From the NCBI RefSeq assembly GCF_000003605.2, contig NW_003135337.1, positions 333,025-361,503 of the forward strand: a stretch of 28,479 nucleotides of DNA, given 5' to 3'. This DNA is from Saccoglossus kowalevskii. Its lineage: Eukaryota > Hemichordata > Enteropneusta > Harrimaniidae. The translations under genes and the position numbers were made by a program. Positions 25,601-28,396 of the stretch are shown here, piece by piece; the stretch's first letter is position 1, and the number at the start of each line of letters is the position of its first letter. The notes beneath the pieces are model-generated. The model made no database searches, had not been told where the DNA came from, and was given only the letters and a program-made list of their open reading frames with translations.

Positions 25601-28396
25601 ATATATGAAATTATCGGTACTGCTTAAACTTCAGATTGGCAACCTGGGGATATGTCACATGACTGATTTATTGCATTCTGATTAGTCAATGGCAGACACC
25701 CTGGGAATATGTCACATGACTGATTTATTGCATTCTGATTAGTCGATACTTCTAAGGGACTTCTGTGTTGGCTGCTTTGTTAATTATTATGATTTGAATA
25801 AATATATATTGTTGTGATTGTTGAATAGGGTTCAAAGATTTTTACATTTCCTTGTGGTCGATGGTTGGCACGGAAAGAAGATGATGGTTCTATCGTTCGA
25901 GAGTTAGTGCCGACGCATATTGTGGAGGAAGTGACTCGAAAGGATGGTTCTGTTAAAACCAAACAAGTAAAACAAGCAACCCTTGAGAGTAAGTTCAATA
26001 TGAATTATTTTTACCTATAAACTGTTGTTATTTTGACAATATACATACTTTACTTACTATAGTAATAGTGCATGTGCTTATATCAATGACTGAAAAGATA
26101 TTTTGGATGGTTTGTAAGGAGTTTATCTCACTGAATTTAGAAAAAAATGTATATTAAATAGATTTTATTTTCACTGAATCATCCATTCAGTTAAAATAAA
26201 TTAGTATTTTACATTAATTCTAAATCTCCCAATCCCTATTTAATTCAATGTTGGATAATTTTATTCCATTGATACAACTAAATACAAGCAAAATATTGAA
26301 AGGAAAATTATACTTTTCTCACTATAAAGATGCCTGCTAAAAACATTGATTTTGTCTTATTAATAATATATTTATTGTATTTCATTGGTGCATATGTTTC
26401 ATAATAGTATGATGATTACCAAATCTTTTCTTATTTCTCTACTTTCTATATGTATACTCTATTTCTGCTTCTTTCTTATCTGGTAATTCTTTTAAGTTCA
26501 AAAAATATTTCCTTAATGTATGTGTGGTTGCTCATTTGATCAGATTCACTTCCTGTCTGACCTCTGTCTAAGGTCACACATCCTGGTTCTTATAATTCTT
26601 TATCTTCTCATAAGAGTGAAATTTTTAGCTTGGTAAATCCCTTTCTTTTAAAAAACTTTGTTTCTTATAAAATAATGAATTTGGATCATTTGAACTTCAA
26701 ATTCAGATAACTATGAAATGTTTCTCATGTGTAAATATATTTTACATGAAAAATGTGTTTTTCAGCTTTGTTATGTTGCCAAGGTGACTGATATGCATGT
26801 GTGTGTGTACATGAACTCAGTCAACAATCCCTTGTTACAAATTCCCATTTATAAATTCCCATGCTATGAAGTTACATTCTTATGTGTGAGTGTGTGTGTG
26901 TTTGTTAGAGTTTTGTTTGCTCTAAATCCATATATTATACATTATTGTATGGTTCACACCATGAAGTGTGCCAGCCATTTTGAAATATCACAATTTTGTA
27001 ATTTTCCTGACTTGTGTAAACTTGTGTAGACACCCGTGATAAGTTCACCAGTTATCTGGAAAACCTCAAATCTAAAAATATTTTTTTTTTCACATACTGC
27101 ATATTTCTCATTCTCCAGAACGTGTGTATAAAGTCAATGTAGTAACTGGAGATGTCAAAGGAGCTGGTACGGATGCCAATGTATTTATAAATGTATTTGG
27201 TGAATATGGCGACACTGGAGAACGAAAACTAGTCAAATCAGAAACGCATATGGATAAGTTTGAAAAAGGACAAGTGAGTTATTTATACAGTATTTTATAT
27301 TTTAGGCTGAGAAAAAAAATATCTCTATTTCTCGTTTCCGAGCGCATCATTTTGAACTACGTGCCTCGGATGTTTTTTTCCTTCTAAAGCATTCCAAAAT
27401 GTGCTTGTACTCGCACTTGTCTCAAATTTCCCCCATTTTATTCAAAAAAAAAAAAAAAAAATTCCATGAAACGAGAAACAGAGATTTTTTTTTTCCTGGC
27501 CTTAATGCAGCATTCTTATTGTGATAATTTGTAATCAGTAATGAGTAACATTCCTGCTGAAATCTTTACTGACAGTGTCCAAAAAAGCCACAGCAGACAG
27601 TATGTTAATACTAACATAAATCTTAACAAAATTACATCAAAATTACAAGACATATTTTTATTTATTTTTTTCCTTCTCAACAGACTGATAAATTTACGCT
27701 TGAAGCTGTGGATCTTGGTAAAATATATAAAATGACAATTCGTCATGACAACTCAATGTTATCCCCTGCATGGTTCTTAGACAAAGTTGAGATTATCGAT
27801 GATGAGAATGATGTAGTTACATTTCATTGTGAAAGATGGCTGGCTAAGAATAAAGATAATGGTAAAATTGAAAGAACTTTGTATATTAAGGTAGGTATAT
27901 ATTGTGCATTTTACTTGCATTTGGAATTATCGCCAATAATGCGTTTTATATCAGAAAATTTAGCTTATGATATTTTCACAAATATATTTTATACAGAGTT
28001 TGTTTGATACTTTGTTGTATCCTTGTTCTCGACTTGGCAAAGTGATAAAAATTAGTCAAATATTTCCTCTATGAACTTCATTCATTACTATATTCTGCAT
28101 CACACCATCCTTATTTGGAATATTCATTTCCTAATATGGTAGGATGCAGAAAATGGAACTGGAGTGGATTTATGAATTGATTCTTATAATTTATAAAACT
28201 ATTAGTTGTAGTACAATCATTCTCATTTTATTTTTTCATCGATAGGGTTACCAAGGAGACACATCAAGTATGAGTACGCTAGCTCGTTCTGGATCATCAC
28301 GGTCTCTAAAATCTGTTCGCAGCGCCTTCGGTCCTGACAGTCCATCAGCAAGACGGAAAACCGCTGGAGCACAGGAACCAGAATACTTTGGTCCAA
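1537..28396 (+). CDS. LOXHD1: LOXHD1-like multi-PLAT protein, 34 coding exons, 3' end beyond the window
   Basis: Seen: 34 exons joined by GT-AG introns give 1841 uninterrupted codons. Twelve PLAT (lipoxygenase homology) domains follow one another from residue 161 to 1791. Each has the family marks: a GAGTDANV(F/Y)-type strand, an FE(K/R)G turn, a (R/K)IGHDN-x-G-x-x-x-GW(F/H)L(D/E)KV block, and an FxCxRW(L/F)A-x-(D/E)DDG-x-x-x-REL ending. Known: PLAT domains are beta-sandwiches that bind membranes or proteins, often with calcium. LOXHD1 is the only familiar animal protein with such a long PLAT-only chain. In mammals it sits at the stereocilia membrane of inner-ear hair cells, and mutations cause deafness DFNB77. 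Inferred: orthology, and a membrane-cytoskeleton scaffold role in sensory or ciliated cells here. No catalytic lipoxygenase domain and no signal peptide are visible. The human protein has 15 PLAT domains, so roughly three should lie past the right edge. Confidence 0.95.
1655..2976. other. Intron 1
   Basis: 1322-bp phase-1 intron. It contains the GC-rich inverted-repeat element at 2056-2391; the rest is AT-rich with nothing recognisable. The acceptor is TTTGTTTTAG. Confidence 0.85.
2056..2391 (+). mobile_element. GC-rich MITE (family B), complete copy
   Basis: A perfect 16-bp terminal inverted repeat, TATCCTCGGGGGCGGA at 2056-2071 and its complement at 2376-2391, brackets about 336 bp that are much richer in GC than the surrounding intron. 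The outer TA may be the target duplication, as with Tc1/mariner-type elements. A subterminal hairpin pairs 2082-2092 (TTTTCACCGCC) with 2104-2114. The interior has a TATATAAA at 2213-2220, a CRE-like TGACGTA at 2367-2373 and a GC box in the right repeat. No ORF. A second copy lies in intron 16. Confidence 0.85.
2977..3129 (+). CDS. LOXHD1: LOXHD1 exon 2 (residues 40-90)
   Basis: 153 nt, phase 1 at both ends, so it can be skipped without a frame shift. Encodes [20 protein letters not shown] and then a basic stretch with [16 protein letters not shown]. It belongs to the non-PLAT N-terminal region, which looks disordered and basic. The donor is G|GTGAGT. Confidence 0.87.
3130..3519. other. Intron 2
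   Basis: 390 bp, phase 1, AT-rich; nothing recognised in it. The acceptor is TTTGATAG. Confidence 0.85.
3520..3683 (+). CDS. LOXHD1: LOXHD1 exon 3 (residues 91-145)
   Basis: 164 nt, enters in phase 1 and leaves in phase 0 at GGG|GTAAGT. Encodes [20 protein letters not shown] and, at residues 119-131, the compact segment [13 protein letters not shown] followed by [14 protein letters not shown]. This segment is not PLAT. It resembles a short Y-x-S-L-x-D-x-H-L-x-x-Y-F pattern that I recall from the N-terminus of the ciliary protein ERICH3; this was not checked against a database. Confidence 0.88.
3821..4032 (+). mobile_element. MITE family A, intron 3 copy 1
   Basis: Starts TACTGTAAAATACTTTATTT and ends AAAGTATTTTACAGTA, an imperfect terminal inverted repeat. 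A second inverted pair (AATTTTCGCTGAAA near the left, TTCAGCGAAAATAG near the right) gives a long fold-back. No coding capacity. Confidence 0.8.
4035..4242 (+). mobile_element. MITE family A, intron 3 copy 2
   Basis: Same architecture as its left neighbour and in the same orientation, almost abutting it. Starts ATACTGTGGAATACTTTATT and ends TTAAGTATTCTACAGTA. It matches the intron 19 copy at 17562 especially closely, including GGCGTTTTG and GATGAGTTTAATGTGAAATA-type interior sequence. Confidence 0.8.
4466..4576 (+). CDS. LOXHD1: LOXHD1 exon 4 (start of PLAT1; residues 146-182)
   Basis: 111 nt, phase 0 at both ends. A Gly/Ser linker leads into the first PLAT strand, [20 protein letters not shown] at about residues 161-180. 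The donor AAT|GTGAGT falls inside the AGTDAN-V motif; no other PLAT domain in the gene has an intron there. Confidence 0.93.
4577..4908. other. Intron 4
   Basis: 332 bp, phase 0; nothing recognised. The acceptor is TTTTTATAG. Confidence 0.85.
4909..5091 (+). CDS. LOXHD1: LOXHD1 exon 5 (middle of PLAT1; residues 183-243)
   Basis: 183 nt, phase 0 at both ends. Encodes [20 protein letters not shown] and a Lys-rich loop, then [20 protein letters not shown], which corresponds to the FEKG-x-TDxF-x-x-E-x-x-DLG segment of other PLAT units. This is the most divergent PLAT here: it has an unusually basic loop where the others have acidic or neutral residues. Donor GAG|GTAAAA. Confidence 0.93.
5092..5920. 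other. Intron 5
   Basis: 829 bp, phase 0. Contains a two-copy direct duplication of about 190 bp (5326-5515 and 5521-5700); otherwise AT-rich. The acceptor is TTTTATTACAG. Confidence 0.85.
5326..5700 (+). repeat. Two-copy tandem duplication, period about 195 bp
   Basis: Copy 1 (5326-5515) and copy 2 (5521-5700) share CTATAAATTTGC, AACAACACCCAATCAT, TTGTCAACTGGTGGGTGATT and TTTGCTGTTGTTGTATTTCT in the same order. The copies have diverged by substitutions and small gaps, so the duplication is old. Confidence 0.85.
5921..6095 (+). CDS. LOXHD1: LOXHD1 exon 6 (end of PLAT1; residues 244-301)
   Basis: 175 nt, phase 0 in, phase 1 out. Encodes [20 protein letters not shown], matching the HDN-x-G-x-x-x-GWFLxxV block, and [20 protein letters not shown], matching FPCxRWL. 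The ACA G|GTCAGT donor starts the series of phase-1 domain-border introns. Confidence 0.94.
6096..6645. other. Intron 6
   Basis: 550 bp, phase 1. A homopolymer run of T lies near 6310-6325; nothing else recognised. Confidence 0.85.
6646..6841 (+). CDS. LOXHD1: LOXHD1 exon 7 (PLAT2, first half; residues 302-366)
   Basis: 196 nt, phase 1 in, phase 2 out. Encodes [52 protein letters not shown] and [10 protein letters not shown]. Textbook PLAT strands. The intron splits the Arg codon directly before IEHDN. Confidence 0.95.
6842..7442. other. Intron 7
   Basis: 601 bp, phase 2. Holds one family A MITE (7074-7278). Reverse-strand open frames over it are by-products of the repeat. The acceptor is TTTTCTTGTAG. 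Confidence 0.85.
7074..7278 (+). mobile_element. MITE family A, intron 7 copy
   Basis: Left end CACTGTAAAATACTTTATTT and right end AAATTATTCTACAGTA. It shares the GGAATTAATTTTCGCTGAAA and GGTGGATTTTATTTTTCACT-type segments with the other copies. Non-coding. Confidence 0.8.
7443..7630 (+). CDS. LOXHD1: LOXHD1 exon 8 (PLAT2, second half; residues 367-429)
   Basis: 188 nt, phase 2 in, phase 1 out. Encodes [20 protein letters not shown], then [20 protein letters not shown] and [13 protein letters not shown] as the linker to PLAT3. Confidence 0.95.
7631..9221. other. Intron 8
   Basis: 1591 bp, phase 1. Contains TTTA/TTTG tetranucleotide repeats near 8869-8930 and a short direct duplication of TAGCCAGCTTACTGTTT near 8490-8527. 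No exon-like sequence was found: the frame passes directly from exon 8 to exon 9 without missing PLAT sequence. Confidence 0.82.
8869..8930 (+). repeat. TTTA/TTTG tetranucleotide microsatellite
   Basis: Runs of TTTA interleaved with TTTG, broken once by TTTTTGCG. Simple repeat in intron 8. Confidence 0.75.
9222..9366 (+). CDS. LOXHD1: LOXHD1 exon 9 (PLAT3 start; residues 430-477)
   Basis: 145 nt, phase 1 in, phase 2 out. Encodes [20 protein letters not shown] then [20 protein letters not shown] and NNFERGR. The donor is AG|GTGAGT. A longer open frame running over this exon is in the wrong frame and can be ignored. Confidence 0.95.
9485..9579 (+). repeat. Five tandem 19-bp units in intron 9
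   Basis: Units start at 9485, 9504, 9523, 9542 and 9561 and follow the pattern GTCTACAGAAGTGGGCGTG with substitutions but no indels. They fill much of the small intron between exons 9 and 10. Confidence 0.85.
9604..9706 (+). CDS. LOXHD1: LOXHD1 exon 10 (PLAT3 middle; residues 478-512)
   Basis: 103 nt, phase 2 in, phase 0 out. Encodes [20 protein letters not shown] followed by [15 protein letters not shown]. Acceptor TTATTTTCAG, donor AAG|GTACAG. Confidence 0.95.
9707..10120. other. Intron 10
   Basis: 414 bp, phase 0. Dominated by the pentanucleotide array at 9951-10050; flanks are AT-rich without features. Confidence 0.85.
9951..10050 (+). repeat. Pentanucleotide microsatellite, 20 units
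   Basis: Ten TATAA units (9951-10000), eight TGTAA units (10001-10040), then two TATAA units (10041-10050), in perfect register. The variant block is internal and pure. A reverse-strand open frame over the array (LHYITLHYI-type) is an artefact. Confidence 0.95.
10121..10253 (+). CDS. LOXHD1: LOXHD1 exon 11 (PLAT3 end; residues 513-556)
   Basis: 133 nt, phase 0 in, phase 1 out. Encodes [20 protein letters not shown], then [20 protein letters not shown]. Ends in a Pro/Ala/Gly linker to PLAT4. Confidence 0.95.
10254..10768. other. Intron 11
   Basis: 515 bp, phase 1; nothing recognised beyond AT-rich sequence. Confidence 0.85.
10769..11022 (+). CDS. LOXHD1: LOXHD1 exon 12 (PLAT4, most of domain; residues 557-641)
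   Basis: 254 nt, phase 1 in, phase 0 out. Encodes [60 protein letters not shown] and [18 protein letters not shown]. No intron after the FERG turn, unlike most modules. The normally invariant Asp of AGTDA is Ser575. Confidence 0.95.
11148..11283 (+). CDS. LOXHD1: LOXHD1 exon 13 (PLAT4 end; residues 642-686)
   Basis: 136 nt, phase 0 in, phase 1 out, after a compact 125-bp intron. Encodes [20 protein letters not shown] then [20 protein letters not shown]. Ends with a Lys-rich linker. Confidence 0.95.
11284..12534. other. Intron 13
   Basis: 1251 bp, phase 1. Several short open frames on both strands near 12074-12392 overlap one another and have no recognisable domain. No repeat family identified. 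Confidence 0.8.
12535..12782 (+). CDS. LOXHD1: LOXHD1 exon 14 (PLAT5, most of domain; residues 687-769)
   Basis: 248 nt, phase 1 in, phase 0 out. Encodes [60 protein letters not shown] and [20 protein letters not shown]. It has the same two-exon layout as PLAT4, suggesting that PLAT4 and PLAT5 share a recent module ancestor or kept an old layout. Confidence 0.95.
12815..12838 (+). repeat. LINE target-site duplication, left copy
   Basis: 24 bp starting GATTTGTTTGTGTGCA, repeated at 13226-13249 with one A/G difference. The flanks outside the two copies do not match, which fits a target-site duplication. Confidence 0.85.
12839..13225 (-). mobile_element. 5'-truncated LINE (non-LTR retrotransposon) fragment with target-site duplication
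   Basis: Read on the minus strand in shifting frames, the segment shows the C-terminal part of a LINE reverse-transcriptase ORF. In order: [67 protein letters not shown]. Frameshifts and stops break it, so it is dead. A 24-bp direct repeat with one mismatch flanks it (12815-12838 and 13226-13249), marking target-primed insertion. The frame closes with TAA at 12842-12840, only one base from the duplication, so there is almost no 3' UTR or tail. Confidence 0.85.
13226..13249 (+). repeat. LINE target-site duplication, right copy
   Basis: Partner of 12815-12838, at the 5' (truncated) end of the reverse-oriented LINE. Confidence 0.85.
13380..13515 (+). CDS. LOXHD1: LOXHD1 exon 15 (PLAT5 end; residues 770-814)
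   Basis: 136 nt, phase 0 in, phase 1 out. Encodes [38 protein letters not shown] and a KKPQP linker. Donor CCA C|GTAAGA. Confidence 0.95.
13516..14185. other. Intron 15
   Basis: 670 bp, phase 1; AT-rich with homopolymer runs, nothing recognised. Confidence 0.85.
14186..14337 (+). CDS. LOXHD1: LOXHD1 exon 16 (PLAT6 start; residues 815-865)
   Basis: 152 nt, phase 1 in, phase 0 out. Encodes [40 protein letters not shown] and HINKFERGD. The donor GAT|GTAAGT follows the FERG turn directly. A degraded copy of this exon end lies 620 bp downstream. Confidence 0.95.
14380..14718 (+). mobile_element. GC-rich MITE (family B), copy with decayed left end
   Basis: From about 14434 (GCGGTGAAAACAAAG) to 14718 it follows the intron 1 copy almost base for base, including GTTCCACAGCAGCGCGCACA and the right terminal TCCGCCCCCGAGGATA at 14703-14718. 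The left terminal repeat is no longer recognisable, so the left border is approximate. Confidence 0.8.
14957..14980 (+). pseudogene. Exon-like relic or micro-exon copying the end of exon 16
   Basis: A polypyrimidine-rich stretch and an AG at 14955-14956 precede 24 nt reading INAFERGS, followed by GTAAGTA. This matches the last eight codons of exon 16 (INKFERGD) at 18 of 24 bases, in the same register and directly against an identical GTAAGTA donor. It is flanked by usable splice sites and keeps phase 0, so inclusion would not break the frame. It would, however, repeat the FERG turn, so a decayed duplicated exon is the likelier reading. Confidence 0.5.
15612..15629. promoter_or_regulatory. Perfect palindrome, X-box-like
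   Basis: TTGTTTCCATGGAAACAA is identical to its reverse complement. Its core GTTTCCATGGAAAC is the X-box GTTGCCATGGCAAC with one symmetric change in each half. Possible RFX-site variant; binding is not shown by sequence alone. Confidence 0.3.
16323..16480 (+). CDS. LOXHD1: LOXHD1 exon 17 (PLAT6 middle; residues 866-917)
   Basis: 158 nt, phase 0 in, phase 2 out. Encodes [40 protein letters not shown] and SKIVFPCN. The donor AG|GTACAA splits the Arg codon of the CNRW motif; PLAT9 also has its intron at this place. Confidence 0.95.
16775..16851 (+). CDS. LOXHD1: LOXHD1 exon 18 (PLAT6 end; residues 918-943)
   Basis: 77 nt, the shortest exon; phase 2 in, phase 1 out. Encodes [20 protein letters not shown] and SQLLS. 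The acceptor is TTGTATTTTAG, the donor A|GTAAGT. Confidence 0.94.
16852..17293. other. Intron 18
   Basis: 442 bp, phase 1. Contains an AT-rich hairpin at 17073-17127; otherwise nothing recognised. Confidence 0.85.
17073..17127. repeat. Inverted repeat (hairpin) in intron 18
   Basis: AATCTCAAAATAAAAAAATG followed by CATT pairs with AATGCATTTTTTTTTTTGAG followed by ATT, around a loop of about 8 nt. Only one or two positions are unpaired. It may be a simple fold-back or the remains of a small inverted-repeat element. Confidence 0.7.
17294..17487 (+). CDS. LOXHD1: LOXHD1 exon 19 (PLAT7 start; residues 944-1008)
   Basis: 194 nt, phase 1 in, phase 0 out. Encodes [40 protein letters not shown] and [19 protein letters not shown]. 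Donor AAG|GTAGTT. Confidence 0.95.
17562..17773 (+). mobile_element. MITE family A, intron 19 copy 1
   Basis: Left end TACTGTGGAATACTTTATTT and right end TAAAGTATTCTACAGTA; the right arm AGCGAAAATAGCGAAAATAA is well preserved. One of the best-kept copies in the window. Confidence 0.82.
17857..18041 (-). mobile_element. MITE family A, intron 19 copy 2 (reverse orientation)
   Basis: The arms TACTGTAAAATACTTTCGCT and AAAGTATATTACAGTA are present, but interior marks such as AAAAATCAGTGAAAATAAAT appear as reverse complements relative to the neighbour 84 bp away. It is slightly shorter than the other copies. Confidence 0.8.
18476..18668 (+). CDS. LOXHD1: LOXHD1 exon 20 (PLAT7 end; residues 1009-1072)
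   Basis: 193 nt, phase 0 in, phase 1 out. Encodes [40 protein letters not shown] and [20 protein letters not shown]. The usual Cys of FPCHRW is Ala here (FAAHRW), a change seen in no other domain of the chain. Confidence 0.95.
18669..19246. other. Intron 20
   Basis: 578 bp, phase 1; nothing recognised. Confidence 0.85.
19247..19407 (+). CDS. LOXHD1: LOXHD1 exon 21 (PLAT8 start; residues 1073-1126)
   Basis: 161 nt, phase 1 in, phase 0 out. Encodes [40 protein letters not shown] and [11 protein letters not shown]. The acceptor is TTATTTGCAG. The TDxFILNNR segment resembles PLAT5 (DDIVLNN). Confidence 0.95.
19689..20007 (+). CDS. LOXHD1: LOXHD1 exon 22 (PLAT8 end with charged insertion; residues 1127-1232)
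   Basis: 319 nt, the longest exon; phase 0 in, phase 1 out. Encodes [20 protein letters not shown], then an insertion of about 32 residues (1162-1193). This runs from a basic half ([17 protein letters not shown]) to an acidic half ([12 protein letters not shown]). Then come [20 protein letters not shown] and [16 protein letters not shown]. The insertion sits between two PLAT strands, so it should loop out of the sandwich; the basic half resembles a nuclear-localisation or lipid-binding patch. A second GT donor at 19978 gives the same phase and would drop 10 residues. Confidence 0.94.
20008..20555. other. Intron 22
   Basis: 548 bp, phase 1. An X-box half-site (ATGGCAAC within 20012-20026) lies just behind the donor; nothing else recognised. 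The acceptor is TTTTTTTCCCCACAG. Confidence 0.8.
20556..20710 (+). CDS. LOXHD1: LOXHD1 exon 23 (PLAT9 start; residues 1233-1284)
   Basis: 155 nt, phase 1 in, phase 0 out. Encodes [40 protein letters not shown] and NKFEKNS. The size and layout match exon 32 (PLAT12) exactly, 155 nt with the same phases. Confidence 0.95.
20711..21279. other. Intron 23
   Basis: 569 bp, phase 0; very AT-rich, nothing recognised. Confidence 0.85.
21280..21413 (+). CDS. LOXHD1: LOXHD1 exon 24 (PLAT9 middle; residues 1285-1328)
   Basis: 134 nt, phase 0 in, phase 2 out. Encodes [40 protein letters not shown] and QNKE. The phrase RHD(D/N)SMLxxAWFLD is shared with PLAT12 only, which links these two domains. Confidence 0.95.
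21414..21741. other. Intron 24
   Basis: 328 bp, phase 2; nothing recognised. Confidence 0.85.
21742..21911 (+). CDS. LOXHD1: LOXHD1 exon 25 (PLAT9 end and long linker; residues 1329-1385)
   Basis: 170 nt, phase 2 in, phase 1 out. Encodes [40 protein letters not shown] and [16 protein letters not shown]. The linker to PLAT10 is about 30 residues, longer than most, and contains an RKSS sequence that fits a basophilic kinase site. Confidence 0.95.
22082..22186 (+). CDS. LOXHD1: LOXHD1 exon 26 (PLAT10 start; residues 1386-1420)
   Basis: 105 nt, phase 1 at both ends. Encodes [34 protein letters not shown]. It is the only exon wholly inside the PLAT array with phase 1 on both sides, so skipping it keeps the frame and removes the first strands of PLAT10. 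The donor ACAG|GTGAGT is the first unit of a donor-like minisatellite. Confidence 0.95.
22187..22830 (+). repeat. Splice-donor-like minisatellite
   Basis: Built of short GTGAGT(C/T)AGTGTGAC(A)CAG words. Larger units start at 22187, 22286 and 22396 (spacing 99 and 110 bp), the last two nearly identical. The ten-mer ACAGGTGAGT of the true exon 26 donor (22183-22192) recurs exactly at 22282-22291, 22631-22640 and 22676-22685, with many near copies. The array begins right at the exon edge. Confidence 0.9.
22187..22918. other. Intron 26
   Basis: 732 bp, phase 1. About 22187-22830 is a degenerate minisatellite of GTGAGTCAGTGTGAC-type units; the last 90 bp lead to the acceptor TTATGTTCAG. Confidence 0.88.
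22919..23027 (+). CDS. LOXHD1: LOXHD1 exon 27 (PLAT10 middle; residues 1421-1456)
   Basis: 109 nt, phase 1 in, phase 2 out. Encodes [36 protein letters not shown]. Donor AA|GTAAGT splits a Lys codon before KIGH. Confidence 0.95.
23028..23673. other. Intron 27
   Basis: 646 bp, phase 2; nothing recognised. Confidence 0.85.
23674..23858 (+). CDS. LOXHD1: LOXHD1 exon 28 (PLAT10 end; residues 1457-1518)
   Basis: 185 nt, phase 2 in, phase 1 out. Encodes [40 protein letters not shown] and [18 protein letters not shown] is HYN here, so the Asp of this block is lost. Donor AAA C|GTAAGA. Confidence 0.95.
24108..24286 (+). CDS. LOXHD1: LOXHD1 exon 29 (PLAT11 start; residues 1519-1578)
   Basis: 179 nt, phase 1 in, phase 0 out. 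Encodes [40 protein letters not shown] and [13 protein letters not shown]. Three Cys and a KKQRK stretch set the variable loop apart. The FE(K/R)G Gly is Asn (FERN), as in PLAT9 (FEKN). Confidence 0.95.
24287..24780. other. Intron 29
   Basis: 494 bp, phase 0; nothing recognised. Confidence 0.85.
24781..24897 (+). CDS. LOXHD1: LOXHD1 exon 30 (PLAT11 middle; residues 1579-1617)
   Basis: 117 nt, phase 0 at both ends, so skippable in frame. Encodes [20 protein letters not shown] and [19 protein letters not shown]. The acceptor is AACTTTTACAG. The long minisatellite follows in the next intron. Confidence 0.95.
24898..25828. other. Intron 30
   Basis: 931 bp, phase 0. About 775 bp of it is the 57-bp minisatellite at 24971-25746. 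Confidence 0.88.
24971..25746 (+). repeat. 57-bp minisatellite with higher-order structure
   Basis: About 14 monomers of three types. A: 57 bp, ATTCTGATTGGTCAATGGCA to TGATTTATTGC. B: 61 bp, same start but ending in TACTGCTTAACC. C: 56 bp, TTCAGATTGACCAATGATAG to TTATTGC. From about 25100 they run B-C-A-B-C-B-C-A-B-C-A, so the unit of amplification was B-C(-A), about 117 or 174 bp. The first three monomers are of an older, plainer kind. Six exact CTGATTGGYC words occur, at 24998, 25106, 25223, 25280, 25515 and 25572. Confidence 0.93.
25829..25988 (+). CDS. LOXHD1: LOXHD1 exon 31 (PLAT11 end and linker; residues 1618-1670)
   Basis: 160 nt, phase 0 in, phase 1 out. Encodes [40 protein letters not shown] and [13 protein letters not shown]. 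The linker to PLAT12 is long and Lys-rich. Confidence 0.95.
25989..27118. other. Intron 31
   Basis: 1130 bp, phase 1. A decayed family A MITE lies near 26099-26217. A GT-rich run lies near 26796-26900. The plus-strand open frame at 26718-27029 has no recognisable content. The acceptor is CATTCTCCAG. Confidence 0.82.
26099..26217 (+). mobile_element. MITE family A, decayed copy
   Basis: Keeps GATTTTATTTTCACTGAATC, ATCCATTCAG and a TAGTATTTTACATTA end. The left terminal repeat is missing or unrecognisable. Confidence 0.55.
27119..27273 (+). CDS. LOXHD1: LOXHD1 exon 32 (PLAT12 start; residues 1671-1722)
   Basis: 155 nt, phase 1 in, phase 0 out. Encodes [40 protein letters not shown] and MDKFEKGQ. 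Closest in wording to PLAT9 and to the [12 protein letters not shown] type of vertebrate LOXHD1. Confidence 0.95.
27274..27683. other. Intron 32
   Basis: 410 bp, phase 0. Half of it is the inverted-repeat element at 27302-27505. Confidence 0.85.
27302..27505. mobile_element. Inverted-repeat element (MITE-like), about 200 bp
   Basis: ATCTCTATTTCTCGTTTC at 27321-27338 pairs with GAAACGAGAAACAGAGAT at 27468-27485, one mismatch. The pairing continues outwards through A-rich/T-rich runs to about TTAGGC and GCCTTAA. The interior holds a run of 18 or so A. No coding capacity, and unlike families A and B. Confidence 0.7.
27684..27890 (+). CDS. LOXHD1: LOXHD1 exon 33 (PLAT12 end; residues 1723-1791)
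   Basis: 207 nt, phase 0 at both ends. Encodes [60 protein letters not shown] and RTLYIK. Unlike exon 31 and the other domain ends, it leaves in phase 0; the phase-1 rule resumes after exon 34. Confidence 0.95.
27891..28245. other. Intron 33
   Basis: 355 bp, phase 0; nothing recognised. The acceptor is TTTTTTCATCGATAG. Confidence 0.85.
28246..28396 (+). CDS. LOXHD1: LOXHD1 exon 34 (Ser/Arg-rich linker; residues 1792-1841)
   Basis: 151 nt, phase 0 in, phase 1 out. Encodes [40 protein letters not shown] and QEPEYFGP. It is not a PLAT sequence: rich in Ser, Arg and Pro, probably disordered, with several candidate phosphorylation sites (DSPS, RRKTA). Donor CCA A|GTAAGG; the next PLAT module should follow outside the window. 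Confidence 0.88.

Noticed and set aside
24971-25746. CRISPR-like array
   Set aside because: The repeats are contiguous diverged monomers without unique spacers, and the sequence is a eukaryotic intron.
26718-27029. 103-codon plus-strand open frame in intron 31
   Set aside because: Cys/Val-rich because of a GT-rich run; no domain, no splice sites that would join it to the PLAT frame.
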